In this document: positions 1-10,502 of the stretch, in pieces | How the letters are laid out: every line of letters begins with the position of its first letter | Numbering within the stretch: position 1 is the stretch's first letter | Assembly (NCBI RefSeq): GCF_032268605.1 | Contig: NZ_CP130318.1 | Span: forward strand, 1,701,001-1,765,000 | Direction: 5' to 3' | DNA: 64,000 nt | DNA from: Paenibacillus aurantius | Lineage (GTDB): Bacteria; Bacillota; Bacilli; Paenibacillales; NBRC-103111 | Program-made: the position numbers and the translations under genes | The notes under the pieces: generated by a model | Seen by the model: only the letters and a program-made list of their open reading frames with translations | The model's database searches: none | Told to the model about the DNA's origin: nothing

Positions 1-141
1 CCGATGATGACGGCACCGGTCAACAACGCGATGGTAAGCCCGATGATGACGGCACCGGTCAACAACGCGATGGTGAGCCCGATGATGGCAGCCCCGGTTA
101 CCAATGCTATGTTCAGTCCTATGGAAAACTCCATGGTCAGC
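1..141 (+). repeat. 39-bp in-frame tandem repeat
   Basis: Three 39-bp copies (1-39, 40-78, 79-117) encode P-M-M-x-A-P-V-x-N-A-M-x-S units, followed by a decayed partial copy to about 141. Copies 1 and 2 differ by one synonymous base (A36 versus G75). Copy 3 is clearly diverged. More copies may lie left of the window. Confidence 0.9.
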
Positions 142-741
142 CCGCTGGAAAATGCCCCGACCGGACCGGCCGAGAAAACATCGCCGATTGAGAATCAGCC
201 GTTTCCTGGGCTTCATGGTCAGGACGCCGGCATGATGCCGTACGGAGCTCCGGGTGTGTCCCCTTACGGAATGGGAGGCCAACATGGCTATGGAATGGAC
301 CCTTACGGCATGCACGGCTACGCCTATGGACCGCAAAGCTATGCGGCGCCCGGCTATGGAATGCCTGCCCTTCATGGTATGGAGACCTATGGAGCCCAGC
401 CTTACGGCATGCAGCCCTACGGGGGCGGGTATATGAACCCGTATGCGGGAGGGGCCATGCCTTGGGGCTATCCTCCTTATCCCACCGGGGGAGGAAAAGA
501 GAATCCCGTCCTCGGAGCCGAAGGTGGAAAGGACTGCGGCTGCGGCTGTGGAGGCCGTCAGGAAGATCACGTTCCGATCTCCTCCTTCCGCAAGGAACAG
601 GTGGAGCCCATCCGCAAACCTGCGAAGAGCAAAGCCAAATCGTCCTCCAAGGCGGCGCTGCACGCTCTGCCGGCTTACGAGAAGACCGAAAGAAAGGCCG
701 ACAGCCGGGATAATTTGCCCTGGTTAAACTACTACCGGTAA
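1..741 (+). CDS. SafA-like spore coat morphogenetic protein, C-terminal part
   Basis: The reading frame is already open at base 1, so the start lies to the left and only the last 246 codons are visible. The visible part is low complexity. It begins with 13-residue repeats rich in Met, Pro, Asn and Ala, continues with a Gly/Tyr/Met/Pro-rich stretch (many YGM and PYG units, roughly residues 75-160), then a CGCGC cluster near residue 179 and a basic Lys/Ser tail. In B. subtilis safA (LysM spore coat assembly protein) lies a little upstream of bofC and has a similar Pro/Tyr/Met-rich C-terminal region, so position and composition both suggest SafA. The diagnostic N-terminal LysM domain is outside the window, so the family assignment is inference. 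Another Gly/Tyr-rich coat protein is the main alternative. Confidence 0.6.
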   Translation, partial: PMMTAPVNNAMVSPMMTAPVNNAMVSPMMAAPVTNAMFSPMENSMVSPLENAPTGPAEKTSPIENQPFPGLHGQDAGMMPYGAPGVSPYGMGGQHGYGMDPYGMHGYAYGPQSYAAPGYGMPALHGMETYGAQPYGMQPYGGGYMNPYAGGAMPWGYPPYPTGGGKENPVLGAEGGKDCGCGCGGRQEDHVPISSFRKEQVEPIRKPAKSKAKSSSKAALHALPAYEKTERKADSRDNLPWLNYYR

Positions 742-758
742 GGAAACGCTCCGTGCAT

Positions 759-810
759 AATCCCCCTTCCCCCTGGAAAAGCTAGAAACAACTTTCAGGA
801 CAGGGGGATT
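759..810 (+). promoter_or_regulatory. Hairpin covering the bofC ribosome binding site
   Basis: AATCCCCC (759-766) is fully complementary to GGGGGATT (803-810). Inside it CCTG (772-775) pairs with CAGG (796-799) and AAA (777-779) with TTT (793-795). The AGGGGG ribosome binding site of bofC (802-807) lies in the right arm. No T-run follows, so this is not a normal terminator. Translational control is inferred from the pairing only. Confidence 0.55.
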
Positions 811-814
811 TGCC

Positions 815-1483
815 ATGGGCTATTCCAACCTTTTGAAACAGCTGAGAAAGAAGCTTCGCCTGCGCAAGCGCTGGCTTTCTTTAGGAGCATGGATACTGGC
901 TGCCGGGGTTTTTGCCGCAGGAGCCGTATGGGTCGGTTCAAGAGAAGAAGGTCCGGAGCCGGACGCACCCGTCATGAAGACGGTCGCAGCAAGCGAACGG
1001 CCCGCTGGAGACGACCCGCTGCAGAAGGTAAAGGAAAGTGCGAAGGACCGGACCGTGCTGCTGGAGAGGATTTATTTGTGCGGCGAGGAGACGGAGGACA
1101 GCGGCGTATGGAAGCCGGAAGCGGTTCTCCAATATGGGAAGGAGCATCCGGCGCAGGAGGTTTCCTTGGATGCGGAAGGGCGCGTCCATTTTACGGAGCG
1201 GGTGGATGACCTCTCCAGCCAATGCAAGGACCGGGCTTACTTCGGTCTGGACAAGAACGGGAACCTGTCCTTGTTCGAAGGCGTGCCGGAGAATGACAAG
1301 GTGATTCGGACCTTCTTCCAGCTGAATCTTCAATATTTGAAAAGCAGTCTCCCGATCGAAACCTGGGAGCAGCTTCACGCGGGCATCCGTGTCTCGGATG
1401 TGGAGGAGTACAACAGCGTCATCTCCACCTTCTCCAATTTTGCCGTAACGGACCATCCGGAAGGCAAAGCGCCGAACGCGTGA
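815..1483 (+). CDS. bofC: BofC, forespore regulator of the sigma-K checkpoint
   Basis: The product has 222 residues. A short basic N-terminus is followed by one hydrophobic segment (about residues 20-42) and a soluble domain, as expected for BofC. In B. subtilis BofC is exported from the forespore and delays SpoIVB-triggered activation of pro-sigma-K. The position directly before ruvC-ruvA-ruvB matches the B. subtilis neighbourhood. The ATG at 815 has an AGGGGG site at 802-807, which sits inside an inverted repeat. A terminator follows. The family call rests on length, topology and synteny, because there is no short catalytic motif to check. Confidence 0.8.
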   Translation: MGYSNLLKQLRKKLRLRKRWLSLGAWILAAGVFAAGAVWVGSREEGPEPDAPVMKTVAASERPAGDDPLQKVKESAKDRTVLLERIYLCGEETEDSGVWKPEAVLQYGKEHPAQEVSLDAEGRVHFTERVDDLSSQCKDRAYFGLDKNGNLSLFEGVPENDKVIRTFFQLNLQYLKSSLPIETWEQLHAGIRVSDVEEYNSVISTFSNFAVTDHPEGKAPNA

Positions 1484-1544
1484 AAGGCGGGCCGCGATGT
1501 TAAGCTCTTGATTTAGAAAGAGGTTTTTTCCACCGGTTAGTCCA

Positions 1545-1574
1545 AGAAGCCCGCCATGCGGGCTTCTTTTTTTA
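1545..1574 (+). terminator. Rho-independent terminator after bofC
   Basis: AGAAGCCCGC (1545-1554) pairs with GCGGGCTTCT (1558-1567) around a CAT loop. The arm runs into an uninterrupted T-tract up to 1573. Confidence 0.9.
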
Positions 1575-1620
1575 TTTGCGGGAGAGTGCGGGGAGGGCGG
1601 TACTCAGGGGGACGATAATC

Positions 1621-1629
1621 TGCTATAAT
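1621..1629 (+). promoter_or_regulatory. Extended -10 promoter of the ruv operon
   Basis: TGCTATAAT is a perfect extended -10 element, 45 bases upstream of the ruvC start and just after the bofC terminator. No good -35 box is visible, which fits extended -10 promoters. Confidence 0.65.
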
Positions 1630-1674
1630 GAAAAAAACGATACATATGTTCGCTTTAGGAATGGAGAGAGTGGA

Positions 1675-2178
1675 TTGCGCATTTTGGGAATTGACCCGGG
1701 GATCGCCATTGTCGGCTTCGGGTTTATCGATAAGCAGGGAAGCAAGCTGACCCCGGTTCAGTACGGAAGTATCCAGACGGAAGCCCATACGGATCCCGGC
1801 CAGCGTCTGAAGGACGTTTACGATTCGGCGGTTCATCTCATCGAGAAGTACAAGCCGGACGCGATGGCGATCGAGAAGCTGTTCTTCAACCGCAACGTGA
1901 CGACGGCCTTCACCGTTGCTCAGGCCCGGGGGGTGCTGATCCTGGCCGCCGTACAGAAGGGGATTCCTGTAGGAGAGTATACTCCGCTTCAGGTGAAGCA
2001 GGCGACGGTCGGATACGGCAAAGCCGAGAAGAAGCAGGTGCAGGAAATGGTGAGAATGTTTCTTAACCTTTCCGCCGTGCCCAAGCCTGACGATGTGGCG
2101 GATGCGCTGGCCGTGGCGATCTGCCACGCCCATTCCTACGTGCTGACGGACAAATTGAACGGGGTGGGGAAACGATGA
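1675..2178 (+). CDS. ruvC: Crossover junction endodeoxyribonuclease RuvC
   Basis: RuvC cuts Holliday junctions symmetrically in concert with RuvAB branch migration. The open frame extends upstream to 1576, but the family N-terminus (LGIDPG) and a GGAGAG site (1663-1668) place the start at TTG 1675, giving 167 residues, the usual length. The RNase H-fold acidic residues are present: Asp7 in GIDPG, Glu67 in AIEKLFF, and Asp140 and Asp143 in DDVADAL. The stop overlaps the ruvA start (ATGA), so the two are translationally coupled. B. subtilis lacks ruvC and uses RecU. Its presence here with ruvAB is normal for many other Firmicutes, including Paenibacillaceae. Confidence 0.95.
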   Translation: MRILGIDPGIAIVGFGFIDKQGSKLTPVQYGSIQTEAHTDPGQRLKDVYDSAVHLIEKYKPDAMAIEKLFFNRNVTTAFTVAQARGVLILAAVQKGIPVGEYTPLQVKQATVGYGKAEKKQVQEMVRMFLNLSAVPKPDDVADALAVAICHAHSYVLTDKLNGVGKR

Positions 2179-2795
2179 TTGATTTTCTGAGGGGAAGCCT
2201 GGTTCACCGGGAAACCGATTACGTGGTGCTGGATGTGAACGGAGTCGGCTACCGGGTGTTTTGCGCCAATCCCTATGCCGTGCAGGCCGGCGAGGCGGAA
2301 GGCATCACACTCTTTATTCATTACCATGTGCGGGAAGACGCCCATCTCCTGTTCGGATTCCGCAGCCGGGAGGAGCAGACCTTGTTCCGACGGCTTCTTG
2401 AGGTGAGCGGCATAGGACCCAAGGTGGCGCTCGGGATTGTCGGTGCCGGCGAGCCGGAGGCGGTGGTTTCCGCGATCTACACGGAGGATGTCGCGTTTCT
2501 GACCCGCCTCCCCGGCATAGGCAAGAAGACGGCGCAGCGGATTGTGCTCGACCTGAAGGACAAGCTGTCCGACCTTCCGGTTGGACAGCTTGCCGGTCCG
2601 GTCGGGAAGAGCGCTGCCGTACCGGCTGCCGCGCCGCGGGGGCCGTGGAGCGAAGCGAAGGAGGCGCTCCAGGCCCTCGGCTATACGGAGGCCGAGGTGG
2701 AGCGCGTGAAGCCGGCGGTGCAGGAAGCCGCCACGGGAACGGAAGGGGCGGACGCACTGGTGAAGCTGGCGCTGCAGGTCCTTTTCCGCGGCTGA
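2175..2795 (+). CDS. ruvA: Holliday junction DNA helicase subunit RuvA
   Basis: RuvA binds four-way DNA junctions as a tetramer and loads RuvB. The 206-residue product has the N-terminal OB fold (MIDFLRGSLV onwards, about 1-65), two helix-hairpin-helix motifs (VSGIGPKVALGI near 76 and LPGIGKKTAQRI near 111), a variable Pro/Ala linker and a C-terminal RuvB-binding domain (about 155-206). It starts inside the ruvC stop codon. A 144-bp gap without visible features separates it from ruvB. Confidence 0.97.
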   Translation: MIDFLRGSLVHRETDYVVLDVNGVGYRVFCANPYAVQAGEAEGITLFIHYHVREDAHLLFGFRSREEQTLFRRLLEVSGIGPKVALGIVGAGEPEAVVSAIYTEDVAFLTRLPGIGKKTAQRIVLDLKDKLSDLPVGQLAGPVGKSAAVPAAAPRGPWSEAKEALQALGYTEAEVERVKPAVQEAATGTEGADALVKLALQVLFRG

Positions 2796-2939
2796 CGGGA
2801 CACCACGGGCAAGCAGCCAGTATTCTAAGCCTCATCGGGCAGGCCCCGATCCCCTTTCACGGGATGAGAGGCGACGGCCCATAGGTAACGGTTATGGCTT
2901 CTGCCGGCGGGTCCGGTTAGAGGCCGGAGGGAGGACTTC

Positions 2940-3947
2940 ATGGAAGACAGAATCATCTCCGCTAACTTGATGATGGAGGACCAGGCGGTAGAGCTCAGCC
3001 TGCGTCCCCGTTTCTTGGCGGAATATATAGGGCAGACGCAAGCGAAAGAGAATCTGAAGATTTATATAGAAGCGGCGAAGCAGCGCAAGGAGGCATTGGA
3101 TCATGTGCTCCTGTACGGGCCCCCTGGGCTTGGCAAGACGACCTTATCCAATATCATTGCGAATGAGCTGGGCGTCAACATCCGGACGACTTCCGGGCCG
3201 GCTATTGAACGGCCGGGCGATCTCGCGGCCCTGCTGACGAACCTGCAGGAAGGGGACGTACTCTTCATCGACGAAATTCACCGGCTCCACCGGACGGTGG
3301 AAGAGGTGCTCTATCCCGCTATGGAAGACTTCGCCTTGGACATTATTATCGGCAAGGGTCCGAGCGCCCGTTCCGTCCGGCTGGACCTGCCGCCGTTTAC
3401 CCTGATTGGGGCGACGACGCGGGCGGGTCTTCTGTCCGCTCCTCTGCGCGATCGCTTCGGCGTCGTCAGCCGGCTTGAGTATTATACCAACGACGAGCTC
3501 AGCTTTATCGTCAGCCGGGCTTCGGACATTCTTGAAGTGCCGATTATCGGGGAGGCGGCTGCCGAGATCGGCATGCGGTCCCGGGGAACGCCCCGCATTG
3601 CGAACCGTCTGCTGAAACGGGTGAGGGATTTTGCCCAAGTGAAGGGAGACGGCGTTATTACGCTGGAAATGGCTCGGATGGCCCTTCAGATGATCCAGGT
3701 GGACGAGCTTGGACTCGATGAGGTCGATCATAAGATGCTGCGCTCCATTGTTACCAACTTCCGCGGAGGGCCGGTCGGCCTGGATACCATCGCGGCTACA
3801 ATCGGGGAAGAGAGCCAGACGATAGAAGACGTCTACGAGCCTTATCTCCTGCAGATCGGTTTTCTGCAGCGAACCCCGAGGGGACGGGCGGTTACTCCGC
3901 TGGCCTACCGTCATTTGGGCATGGAGCCTCCCGAGAATCGGACGTAA
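2940..3947 (+). CDS. ruvB: Holliday junction branch migration ATPase RuvB
   Basis: This AAA+ motor forms hexameric rings that drive branch migration with RuvA. The 335-residue product carries Walker A GPPGLGKT (60-67), Walker B with DEIH (111-114), sensor 1 (IGATTRAG), the arginine-finger region (PLRDRFG) and the winged-helix C-terminus ending in RTPRGR. The ATG follows an AGGGAGGA site. Length and motifs match the family closely. Confidence 0.98.
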   Translation: MEDRIISANLMMEDQAVELSLRPRFLAEYIGQTQAKENLKIYIEAAKQRKEALDHVLLYGPPGLGKTTLSNIIANELGVNIRTTSGPAIERPGDLAALLTNLQEGDVLFIDEIHRLHRTVEEVLYPAMEDFALDIIIGKGPSARSVRLDLPPFTLIGATTRAGLLSAPLRDRFGVVSRLEYYTNDELSFIVSRASDILEVPIIGEAAAEIGMRSRGTPRIANRLLKRVRDFAQVKGDGVITLEMARMALQMIQVDELGLDEVDHKMLRSIVTNFRGGPVGLDTIAATIGEESQTIEDVYEPYLLQIGFLQRTPRGRAVTPLAYRHLGMEPPENRT

Positions 3948-4019
3948 GCAGCAACTTTTTACGCGGAGGGGAGTCTAACCCTTTATAACGCTAACGACCA
4001 AAAGGAGATTCTCTGCCCC

Positions 4020-6119
4020 ATGAAATGGAAGCTGAACCGTCCTACGAAGCTTATCCTGACTGCTGCTGTTACTTTTGCCCTGGCGGGCTCCCCCGGATGG
4101 GAGAAGCCGGCTCAGGCCGCTGCTCCCAAGCTGGATACGATCCGGGTCGCCTTGTATATCAATGCGGATAAATACAAGGTCAACACCGCAAGTGTCACCC
4201 TTTCCGCCGACGGCGGATTAACGCTGGGAATCCGGACGGCTGCGGGAGCGGCTCCGCTCGATACCGTCAATGGTCCCCAAGCGGTCAAAGCCAGTCTGAA
4301 CGGATATTCCGTCAAAGTGCTGACGACCGGCGATTGGGCCGCTGCGCAAGCCGCCGGCAAGAGTGCGGCTGCGGCCGGGCAAAATTCCTTTATCTATAAG
4401 AATGAGAGCCTGGGCAAGCCGGTTTACCAGGTCGTGGCGGGTCCCTACGTTACCTTAGCCGAGGCAACGGCAGCCAAGGCAGCGCTCACTACCAAGCCTG
4501 AAATGGCCGCCTATTCCGCCGGGACGAGCTTGGGCGGAACGCTATACTGGAATACCGGCAGCTTCTCGAGCGAAGCCGAAGCCCTTAAGCAGAAGAGCGC
4601 CTTGGCCGCGGCAGGAGTCATGACCGAGCTGGTGCTTCAGGAGAACGCCGGCATTCCGGTTTATTCGCTGTGGCTCGGCGGCGAAAGCGAAGCCAGCCGG
4701 TTAGAAGCCGTTAAGGCACAAGCCCTTGCGGCCGCTCCCGGGCTTACGCTTGCCCCTGTGGATGCCGCAGCTCCTTATCTAATGAAACGGACGGATGTTT
4801 CGGCCAGCACGAACGGGGCTTCGGGCCTCACCCACTATTCCTTCAACAGCAACGGGGAGAAGGTGCTGGTTTCGCCCAAGCAATCGAAGATTCAAGTGAA
4901 AGAAAAGAATCGGGCCTACCGGGGAACGATCGAACTCAGCCCCTTCAACAGCAAGCTTGCCGTCATTAACGAGCTTCCTTTCGAGGAGTATCTGTATTCG
5001 GTCGTCACCTCGGAGATGAATACGGGATGGCCGAAGGAAGCCCTGAAAGCCCAGGCGGTTGCGGCCCGAACCTACGCCGCGAAGGCGGGACTCAAATACC
5101 AGATCGCCCATGTAAGCGACAGCGTGGCGGACCAGGCATACAACGGAAATGAATATGCGGATGTGACCCAGGCCGTGGAAGCGACACGCGGAGAAATGCT
5201 GGCCGACAAGACCGGGGCTCTGATCACTCCCTACTACTCCTCCAATGCCGGAGGCATGTCGTCGGAATCCTCCGAAGTGTGGAACGCCGGTGTTCCTTAC
5301 CTGAAGAGCGTCCCGAGTCCGGACGAAAGAGCTTCGAAGGACAAGCCGGTATGGTACAAGGTTGTCCGTAAGGACGGGGCTGTCGGGTATGTTCATCCTT
5401 CCTATTTGAAGGACACGGGCAAGAAGAACCCGGCCGGCCTGCCGGTCTACCAGGCTACCGAAGTGGTCAATGTTCGGTCGATTCCTACAACGAACCAGAA
5501 TAACAGCGTAGTCCTCGGGCAGCTTGCTGCGGCCGAGCGCGTCACCATTATCGGCAGTACACCGGAATCGACCGAGTACGCCTGGATTCGCGGTCCCTAT
5601 AAAGCCGATGTTCTGCTTCCGAAGATTAACGCCGGCTTGACGTCTCCGCTGTCGGGACTGCTGACCCGTCTGGAGACCGGAGCGAGGGGGCCTTCCAACC
5701 GGGTGATTTCCTTAAAGGTTAACGGAAGTGAAATCAAGGTACCTTACGCGGACAGCTTCCGTACCATGCTGAACGGGCTCCCGAGTACGCTGTTTGATAT
5801 CGAGGAGACCGGACGGTATACTGTACTAGGAGCAAACGGAACGAAGCAGGAGATAACGGGCCGGGGACCAGGCACTTTGAATGTCCTGAGCGCACAAGGA
5901 ACCTCCACGCCGCTTCAAGGAGACAATCTGTATATGATGGACGGTGGTGGGAAGGTACGGCTTGCTACGGCCGACGCCCAGTTTCTGTTCACCGGAAAAG
6001 GGTATGGCCACGGCTTGGGCATGTCCCAATGGGGAGCCCGGGCGATGGCGGAGCAAGGGAATGATTACCGCTACATTCTGACATACTATTATTCCGGAGC
6101 TACTATCGTTAAGGACTGA
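4020..6119 (+). CDS. SpoIID/LytB-domain protein with SPOR-like repeats and an SH3-like insert
   Basis: The product has 699 residues, about twice the length of B. subtilis SpoIID. A signal peptide (about 1-34, ending in AQAA) is followed by two or three SPOR-like repeats (about 130-235, with VYQVVAGPY and [14 protein letters not shown]). The SpoIID/LytB domain starts near 300, with ELPFEEYL and SEM containing Glu332. An SH3-like segment (about 444-527, with NVRSIPTTN) seems to interrupt that domain. It closes with the family hallmark [15 protein letters not shown] near 661. SpoIID is a lytic transglycosylase acting on glycan strands during engulfment. A cell-wall role is therefore likely, but whether it works in sporulation is inference. 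An AAAGGAGA site precedes the ATG, and the gene ends 7 bases before queA. Confidence 0.85.
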   Translation: MKWKLNRPTKLILTAAVTFALAGSPGWEKPAQAAAPKLDTIRVALYINADKYKVNTASVTLSADGGLTLGIRTAAGAAPLDTVNGPQAVKASLNGYSVKVLTTGDWAAAQAAGKSAAAAGQNSFIYKNESLGKPVYQVVAGPYVTLAEATAAKAALTTKPEMAAYSAGTSLGGTLYWNTGSFSSEAEALKQKSALAAAGVMTELVLQENAGIPVYSLWLGGESEASRLEAVKAQALAAAPGLTLAPVDAAAPYLMKRTDVSASTNGASGLTHYSFNSNGEKVLVSPKQSKIQVKEKNRAYRGTIELSPFNSKLAVINELPFEEYLYSVVTSEMNTGWPKEALKAQAVAARTYAAKAGLKYQIAHVSDSVADQAYNGNEYADVTQAVEATRGEMLADKTGALITPYYSSNAGGMSSESSEVWNAGVPYLKSVPSPDERASKDKPVWYKVVRKDGAVGYVHPSYLKDTGKKNPAGLPVYQATEVVNVRSIPTTNQNNSVVLGQLAAAERVTIIGSTPESTEYAWIRGPYKADVLLPKINAGLTSPLSGLLTRLETGARGPSNRVISLKVNGSEIKVPYADSFRTMLNGLPSTLFDIEETGRYTVLGANGTKQEITGRGPGTLNVLSAQGTSTPLQGDNLYMMDGGGKVRLATADAQFLFTGKGYGHGLGMSQWGARAMAEQGNDYRYILTYYYSGATIVKD

Positions 6120-6126
6120 AGAATAC

Positions 6127-7197
6127 ATGAACGTAGATTTGTTTGATTATGAGCTGCCCGAATCACTGATTGCCCAGACGCCCCTGCCCAACCGGACGGG
6201 TTCGCGTCTGCTGGCCCTGAACAAGGAGACGGGGGCGGTCGATCACCTGATGTTCGAGCAGCTGGATCAATTTCTGAAAGCCGGGGACGTACTCGTGTTG
6301 AACGACACACGGGTAATTCCAGCCCGGCTTTTTGGCTTCAAAGCGGATACCGGAGCGAAGGCGGAGGTACTGCTTCTGAAGGCCCTCGGAGAGGATCGCT
6401 GGGAAGCGTTGGTCAAGCCCGGGAAGAAGCTTCCCGTTGGGGCCCAGATTCAATTCGGCGTGGCGGAAGCGGGGGCCGGTGGGGAAGCTCCGCTTACCGC
6501 CGTTATTGAAGAGGCGAGCGACATGGGGGGCCGGGTGCTCCGGTTCACCTATAAAGGAATTTTTGCGGAAATTTTGGAGCGTCTCGGGCAGATGCCTCTT
6601 CCTCCCTACATCAAGGAACAGCTGTCCGAGAAGGAACGGTACCAGACGGTCTACGCCAAGCATGAAGGGTCGGCGGCCGCTCCGACGGCCGGGCTTCATT
6701 TTACCCAGGCTTATCTGGAGAGGCTTCGGGAGTGCGGGGTTCATATCGCCTACCTGACCCTGCATGTGGGGCTCGGGACCTTCCGTCCCGTCTCCGCCGA
6801 CAAGGTGGAGGAGCATCGGATGCATGAGGAATATTTCGAGCTGCCGCCCGAAACCGCCGAGCTGATCAACCGGGTTAAAGCGGAAGGGGGCAAGGTGGCG
6901 GCGGTAGGGACGACCTCGGCCCGGACGCTGGAGTCGGCCGCGCGGATTAGCCGGGATGCTGGGCTTCCGGAAGGAACCCTGATGGCTTGTTCGGGCTGGA
7001 CGGATATTTTCATCTATCCGGGGGTACCCCTGCTCGTCGTGGATGCCTTGCTGACGAATTTCCACTTACCCAAATCGACTCTCGTGATGCTGGTCAGCGC
7101 CCTCGCGGGAAGAGAGAACATTTTACGGGCTTATAAGGAAGCCGTGGAGAAGGAGTACCGCTTCTTCAGCTTCGGTGATGCCATGTTTATTTATTAG
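6127..7197 (+). CDS. queA: S-adenosylmethionine:tRNA ribosyltransferase-isomerase QueA
   Basis: QueA transfers and isomerises the ribosyl moiety of SAM onto preQ1 in tRNA, making epoxyqueuosine. The 356-residue product has the conserved N-terminus ([27 protein letters not shown]), the central AAPTAGLHF motif and the C-terminal [15 protein letters not shown] motif. It is slightly longer than usual because of a Gly/Ala-rich insert near residue 118. It begins 7 bases after the SpoIID-type gene and 15 bases before tgt, so the three are probably cotranscribed. Confidence 0.97.
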   Translation: MNVDLFDYELPESLIAQTPLPNRTGSRLLALNKETGAVDHLMFEQLDQFLKAGDVLVLNDTRVIPARLFGFKADTGAKAEVLLLKALGEDRWEALVKPGKKLPVGAQIQFGVAEAGAGGEAPLTAVIEEASDMGGRVLRFTYKGIFAEILERLGQMPLPPYIKEQLSEKERYQTVYAKHEGSAAAPTAGLHFTQAYLERLRECGVHIAYLTLHVGLGTFRPVSADKVEEHRMHEEYFELPPETAELINRVKAEGGKVAAVGTTSARTLESAARISRDAGLPEGTLMACSGWTDIFIYPGVPLLVVDALLTNFHLPKSTLVMLVSALAGRENILRAYKEAVEKEYRFFSFGDAMFIY

Positions 7198-8355
<1,158 letters not shown>

Positions 8356-8382
8356 TCCACTAACCGAAAGGAGGCATTTGGA

Positions 8383-8721
8383 ATGATGTTTTTAGCGGAA
8401 GGTACAACGACCCAGCAATCGGGCAGCTTCCTCTATTCCCTGCTCCCGATCATCTTGATGTTTGCGGTGCTGTATTTTCTCCTGATCCGTCCCCAGCAGA
8501 AACGGAGCAAGACCCGCAACATGATGCTGGGCGGCTTAAAGAAGGGGGACAAGGTCGTTACCATCGGCGGGCTGCACGGAACGATCATGGAGATTAACGA
8601 CGAAACGGTCGTCCTCAGGGTCAACGATGCAACCAAGCTGACGTTTGACCGTTCGGCAATCAATTCCGTAAGCGCTTCGGCACCTGCCCCAGTGGCCGCT
8701 CCGGCGCCTGAGAAGAAATAA
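8383..8721 (+). CDS. yajC: Preprotein translocase subunit YajC
   Basis: This 112-residue protein has one N-terminal membrane segment (about 17-37), then the family signature LLIRPQQKRSK and GDKVVTIGGLHGTI, and an Ala/Pro-rich tail. YajC associates with SecDF at the Sec translocon. A strong AAAGGAGG site (8367-8374) lies 8 bases before ATG 8383; a second ATG follows directly. It closes the ruv-queA-tgt operon, and a terminator follows. secD and secF lie 4.6 kb downstream. Confidence 0.95.
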   Translation: MMFLAEGTTTQQSGSFLYSLLPIILMFAVLYFLLIRPQQKRSKTRNMMLGGLKKGDKVVTIGGLHGTIMEINDETVVLRVNDATKLTFDRSAINSVSASAPAPVAAPAPEKK

Positions 8722-8745
8722 GCAGGCTCCTGCAAGGCCCTGGCG

Positions 8746-8769
8746 AACCCCGGACTATCCGGGGTTTTT
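8746..8769 (+). terminator. Rho-independent terminator after yajC
   Basis: AACCCCGG (8746-8753) pairs with CCGGGGTT (8759-8766) around ACTAT, followed by a T-run. The stretch up to the next gene (8770-8912) shows no clear feature. Confidence 0.85.
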
Positions 8770-8912
8770 CTTATGGAGCAGGAGCAACCAAAAAGCACCT
8801 TCCGCTTTACCGCGATGGCCGCCAGGGCCGTCCGAAAAGAGGATAGGTGCTTATTTGAGATAACTATCGTCCGATTTCAGGAATTCTCCGAGCCTCGGAC
8901 GTTTCTGTCCGT

Positions 8913-9761
8913 TTAACCGTTTTTGCCGACTTCCCTATTCTTGAGAAAGCTCACGACGTAGTTCTGGAAGAGGCTGCGGCCTTCGCTTAACCGAAGGGCC
9001 ATGGTTCCGGCAAACAAGCCCAGCAGGAGACCGCCGCACATGTCCGTAAGCCAGTGGATTCCCAGGTAGAAGATCGAGAAGATGATAAACGCCGCGCTGC
9101 CTATCGTAAACCGGCGCCAGAACACGCTGTTCGATTTCCACGCGATCACGGCCATGGTGACGGACAGGGAAGTGTGAAGGCTCGGGAAGCAGTTATTCAA
9201 GCCCGACAAGGGACGATATTCCTGTTCGAAGGTCGGAAAGACGGAAGTCATCAGAAATTCCACTTTGGTGGAGGCGTAGTACCAGACTTCGTTAACCGGG
9301 AAGAACAGATAGAACGGAATGGCGATCATGTAATTGAACATCATGGCATAACAAACGGCGTAAAACAGCTTATGGTTCTTCTGGTAGGTGTAGATGCCGA
9401 GTGAGGCCACCATGATGGCGGTAAAGACCACTACATAAAAAAAGCTTGACGCGATCGTCAGCCAGTCGCTTCGAAAGAGATGCTGAACCGCGGCTACAAA
9501 ATCGCCTTCGAGCCGATAAATATCAGAAGTGAAATCGTTCTTCTGAACCATCCGGTTCTCGAGAATCAACTCCACTTTGTTCATAAACAAAATGCCGATC
9601 AAAGCAAGAAAGTGCAGAAGGAATTTACGGTTCGTAAACAGTTCCTGAACAAAAGCTCCCGCCGCCCGGAACGGATTGACGCGCAAGGCGAACAGAAGAA
9701 GAAAAAAGACGACTACGGTAATCCAGACAGTGACTTCGGTCATGGAGTGGAACAGAATCAT
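8913..9761 (-). CDS. PAP2-superfamily membrane phosphatase
   Basis: This 282-residue integral membrane protein has about six hydrophobic segments. The PAP2 catalytic blocks are visible: CFPSLHTSLSV (the SxH motif with the catalytic His of block 2) and YLGIHWLTDMCGG (block 3 with His and Asp). The arrangement resembles the Aur1/inositolphosphotransferase-like PAP2 branch, acting on a lipid phosphate or phosphodiester at the membrane. The substrate cannot be told from sequence. The ATG follows GGGGGA. It has its own extended -10 promoter and is not part of the conserved block in B. subtilis, so it may be a lineage insertion. Confidence 0.85.
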   Translation of the reverse strand: MILFHSMTEVTVWITVVVFFLLLFALRVNPFRAAGAFVQELFTNRKFLLHFLALIGILFMNKVELILENRMVQKNDFTSDIYRLEGDFVAAVQHLFRSDWLTIASSFFYVVVFTAIMVASLGIYTYQKNHKLFYAVCYAMMFNYMIAIPFYLFFPVNEVWYYASTKVEFLMTSVFPTFEQEYRPLSGLNNCFPSLHTSLSVTMAVIAWKSNSVFWRRFTIGSAAFIIFSIFYLGIHWLTDMCGGLLLGLFAGTMALRLSEGRSLFQNYVVSFLKNREVGKNG

Positions 9762-9877
9762 AAGGCTCCCCCTAATCTAGGCAAAAGCGGAAGACCGGAA
9801 TTGCCGGCCCCTCCGCCCGTGAAATCCAAGTTATACCGGCCGAAGGCAGTCGGTTGGGCCGCTTCAACAACCTAAGT

Positions 9878-9886
9878 ATTATAGCA
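9878..9886 (-). promoter_or_regulatory. Extended -10 promoter of the PAP2 gene
   Basis: On the minus strand this reads TGCTATAAT, a perfect extended -10, about 117 bases upstream of the PAP2 start. No clear -35 box was found. Confidence 0.55.
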
Positions 9887-9924
9887 CAATTGTTAAGGGG
9901 GAGTGAAGATGAGAGAAGGACGTG

Positions 9925-10314
9925 TTATTTTTTGGTTTGGACTCCCGTCATCCCGCCTAAGGCACCTGCCAGGAAAGCCCCAACGGTGAACCACACGCTG
10001 GTCCAATCCACGCCTTTGTCGAAGCCCAAATAACCCGTAAGGGAAATAATGGCGCTGTAAGCAAGCCCGGTCATTCCGCCCGCATACCAGCCCCGGCTTC
10101 CCGATTTCCTTCCCGCCATGAAGCCTCCGGCCAATAGGGACATGGCGTGAATGACGTAACGGGAAGCGGGAAGGGATTCTTCCTTCTGCCCGCCAAGCAG
10201 AAGGAGCAGAGCTAGAAGAAACGCCGCTCCCCCCATAATAAGAAAGGCGTAGAGCAGGCCCGAGAAGACATGCGGCATTTTGCGGGGGGCTTCCGAATCT
10301 TTCCATGCTTTCAT
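9925..10314 (-). CDS. TIGR04086-type membrane protein (YrzE-like)
   Basis: This 129-residue protein has four predicted membrane segments: two in the first half, then Gly-rich ones (YAGGMTGLAYSAIISLTGY and FTVGAFLAGALGGMTG). Length, Gly-rich helices and position beside the DUF421 and spoVB genes match B. subtilis YrzE. The function is unknown. The open frame allows a TTG at 10323, but AGGAGG (10324-10329) lies 9 bases before ATG 10314, which fits better. It is divergent from the DUF421 gene. Confidence 0.75.
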   Translation of the reverse strand: MKAWKDSEAPRKMPHVFSGLLYAFLIMGGAAFLLALLLLLGGQKEESLPASRYVIHAMSLLAGGFMAGRKSGSRGWYAGGMTGLAYSAIISLTGYLGFDKGVDWTSVWFTVGAFLAGALGGMTGVQTKK

Positions 10315-10502
10315 CCGCAGCAACCTCCTTTTCCACCATTCTATGGGATGGTTGTCCGGAATATGACCGGGTTTGTCCGCCAGAAGGATTCGGCTGCTGC
10401 TTGAAATTGGTAAGGCGGGAGAGGAGTGGGCTCGAATGGGGGCGGGATCCGCAGGCCAGACTATCTGGTAATTGGAAGCCGGGAGGCGCGGGAGGGAATC
10501 CG

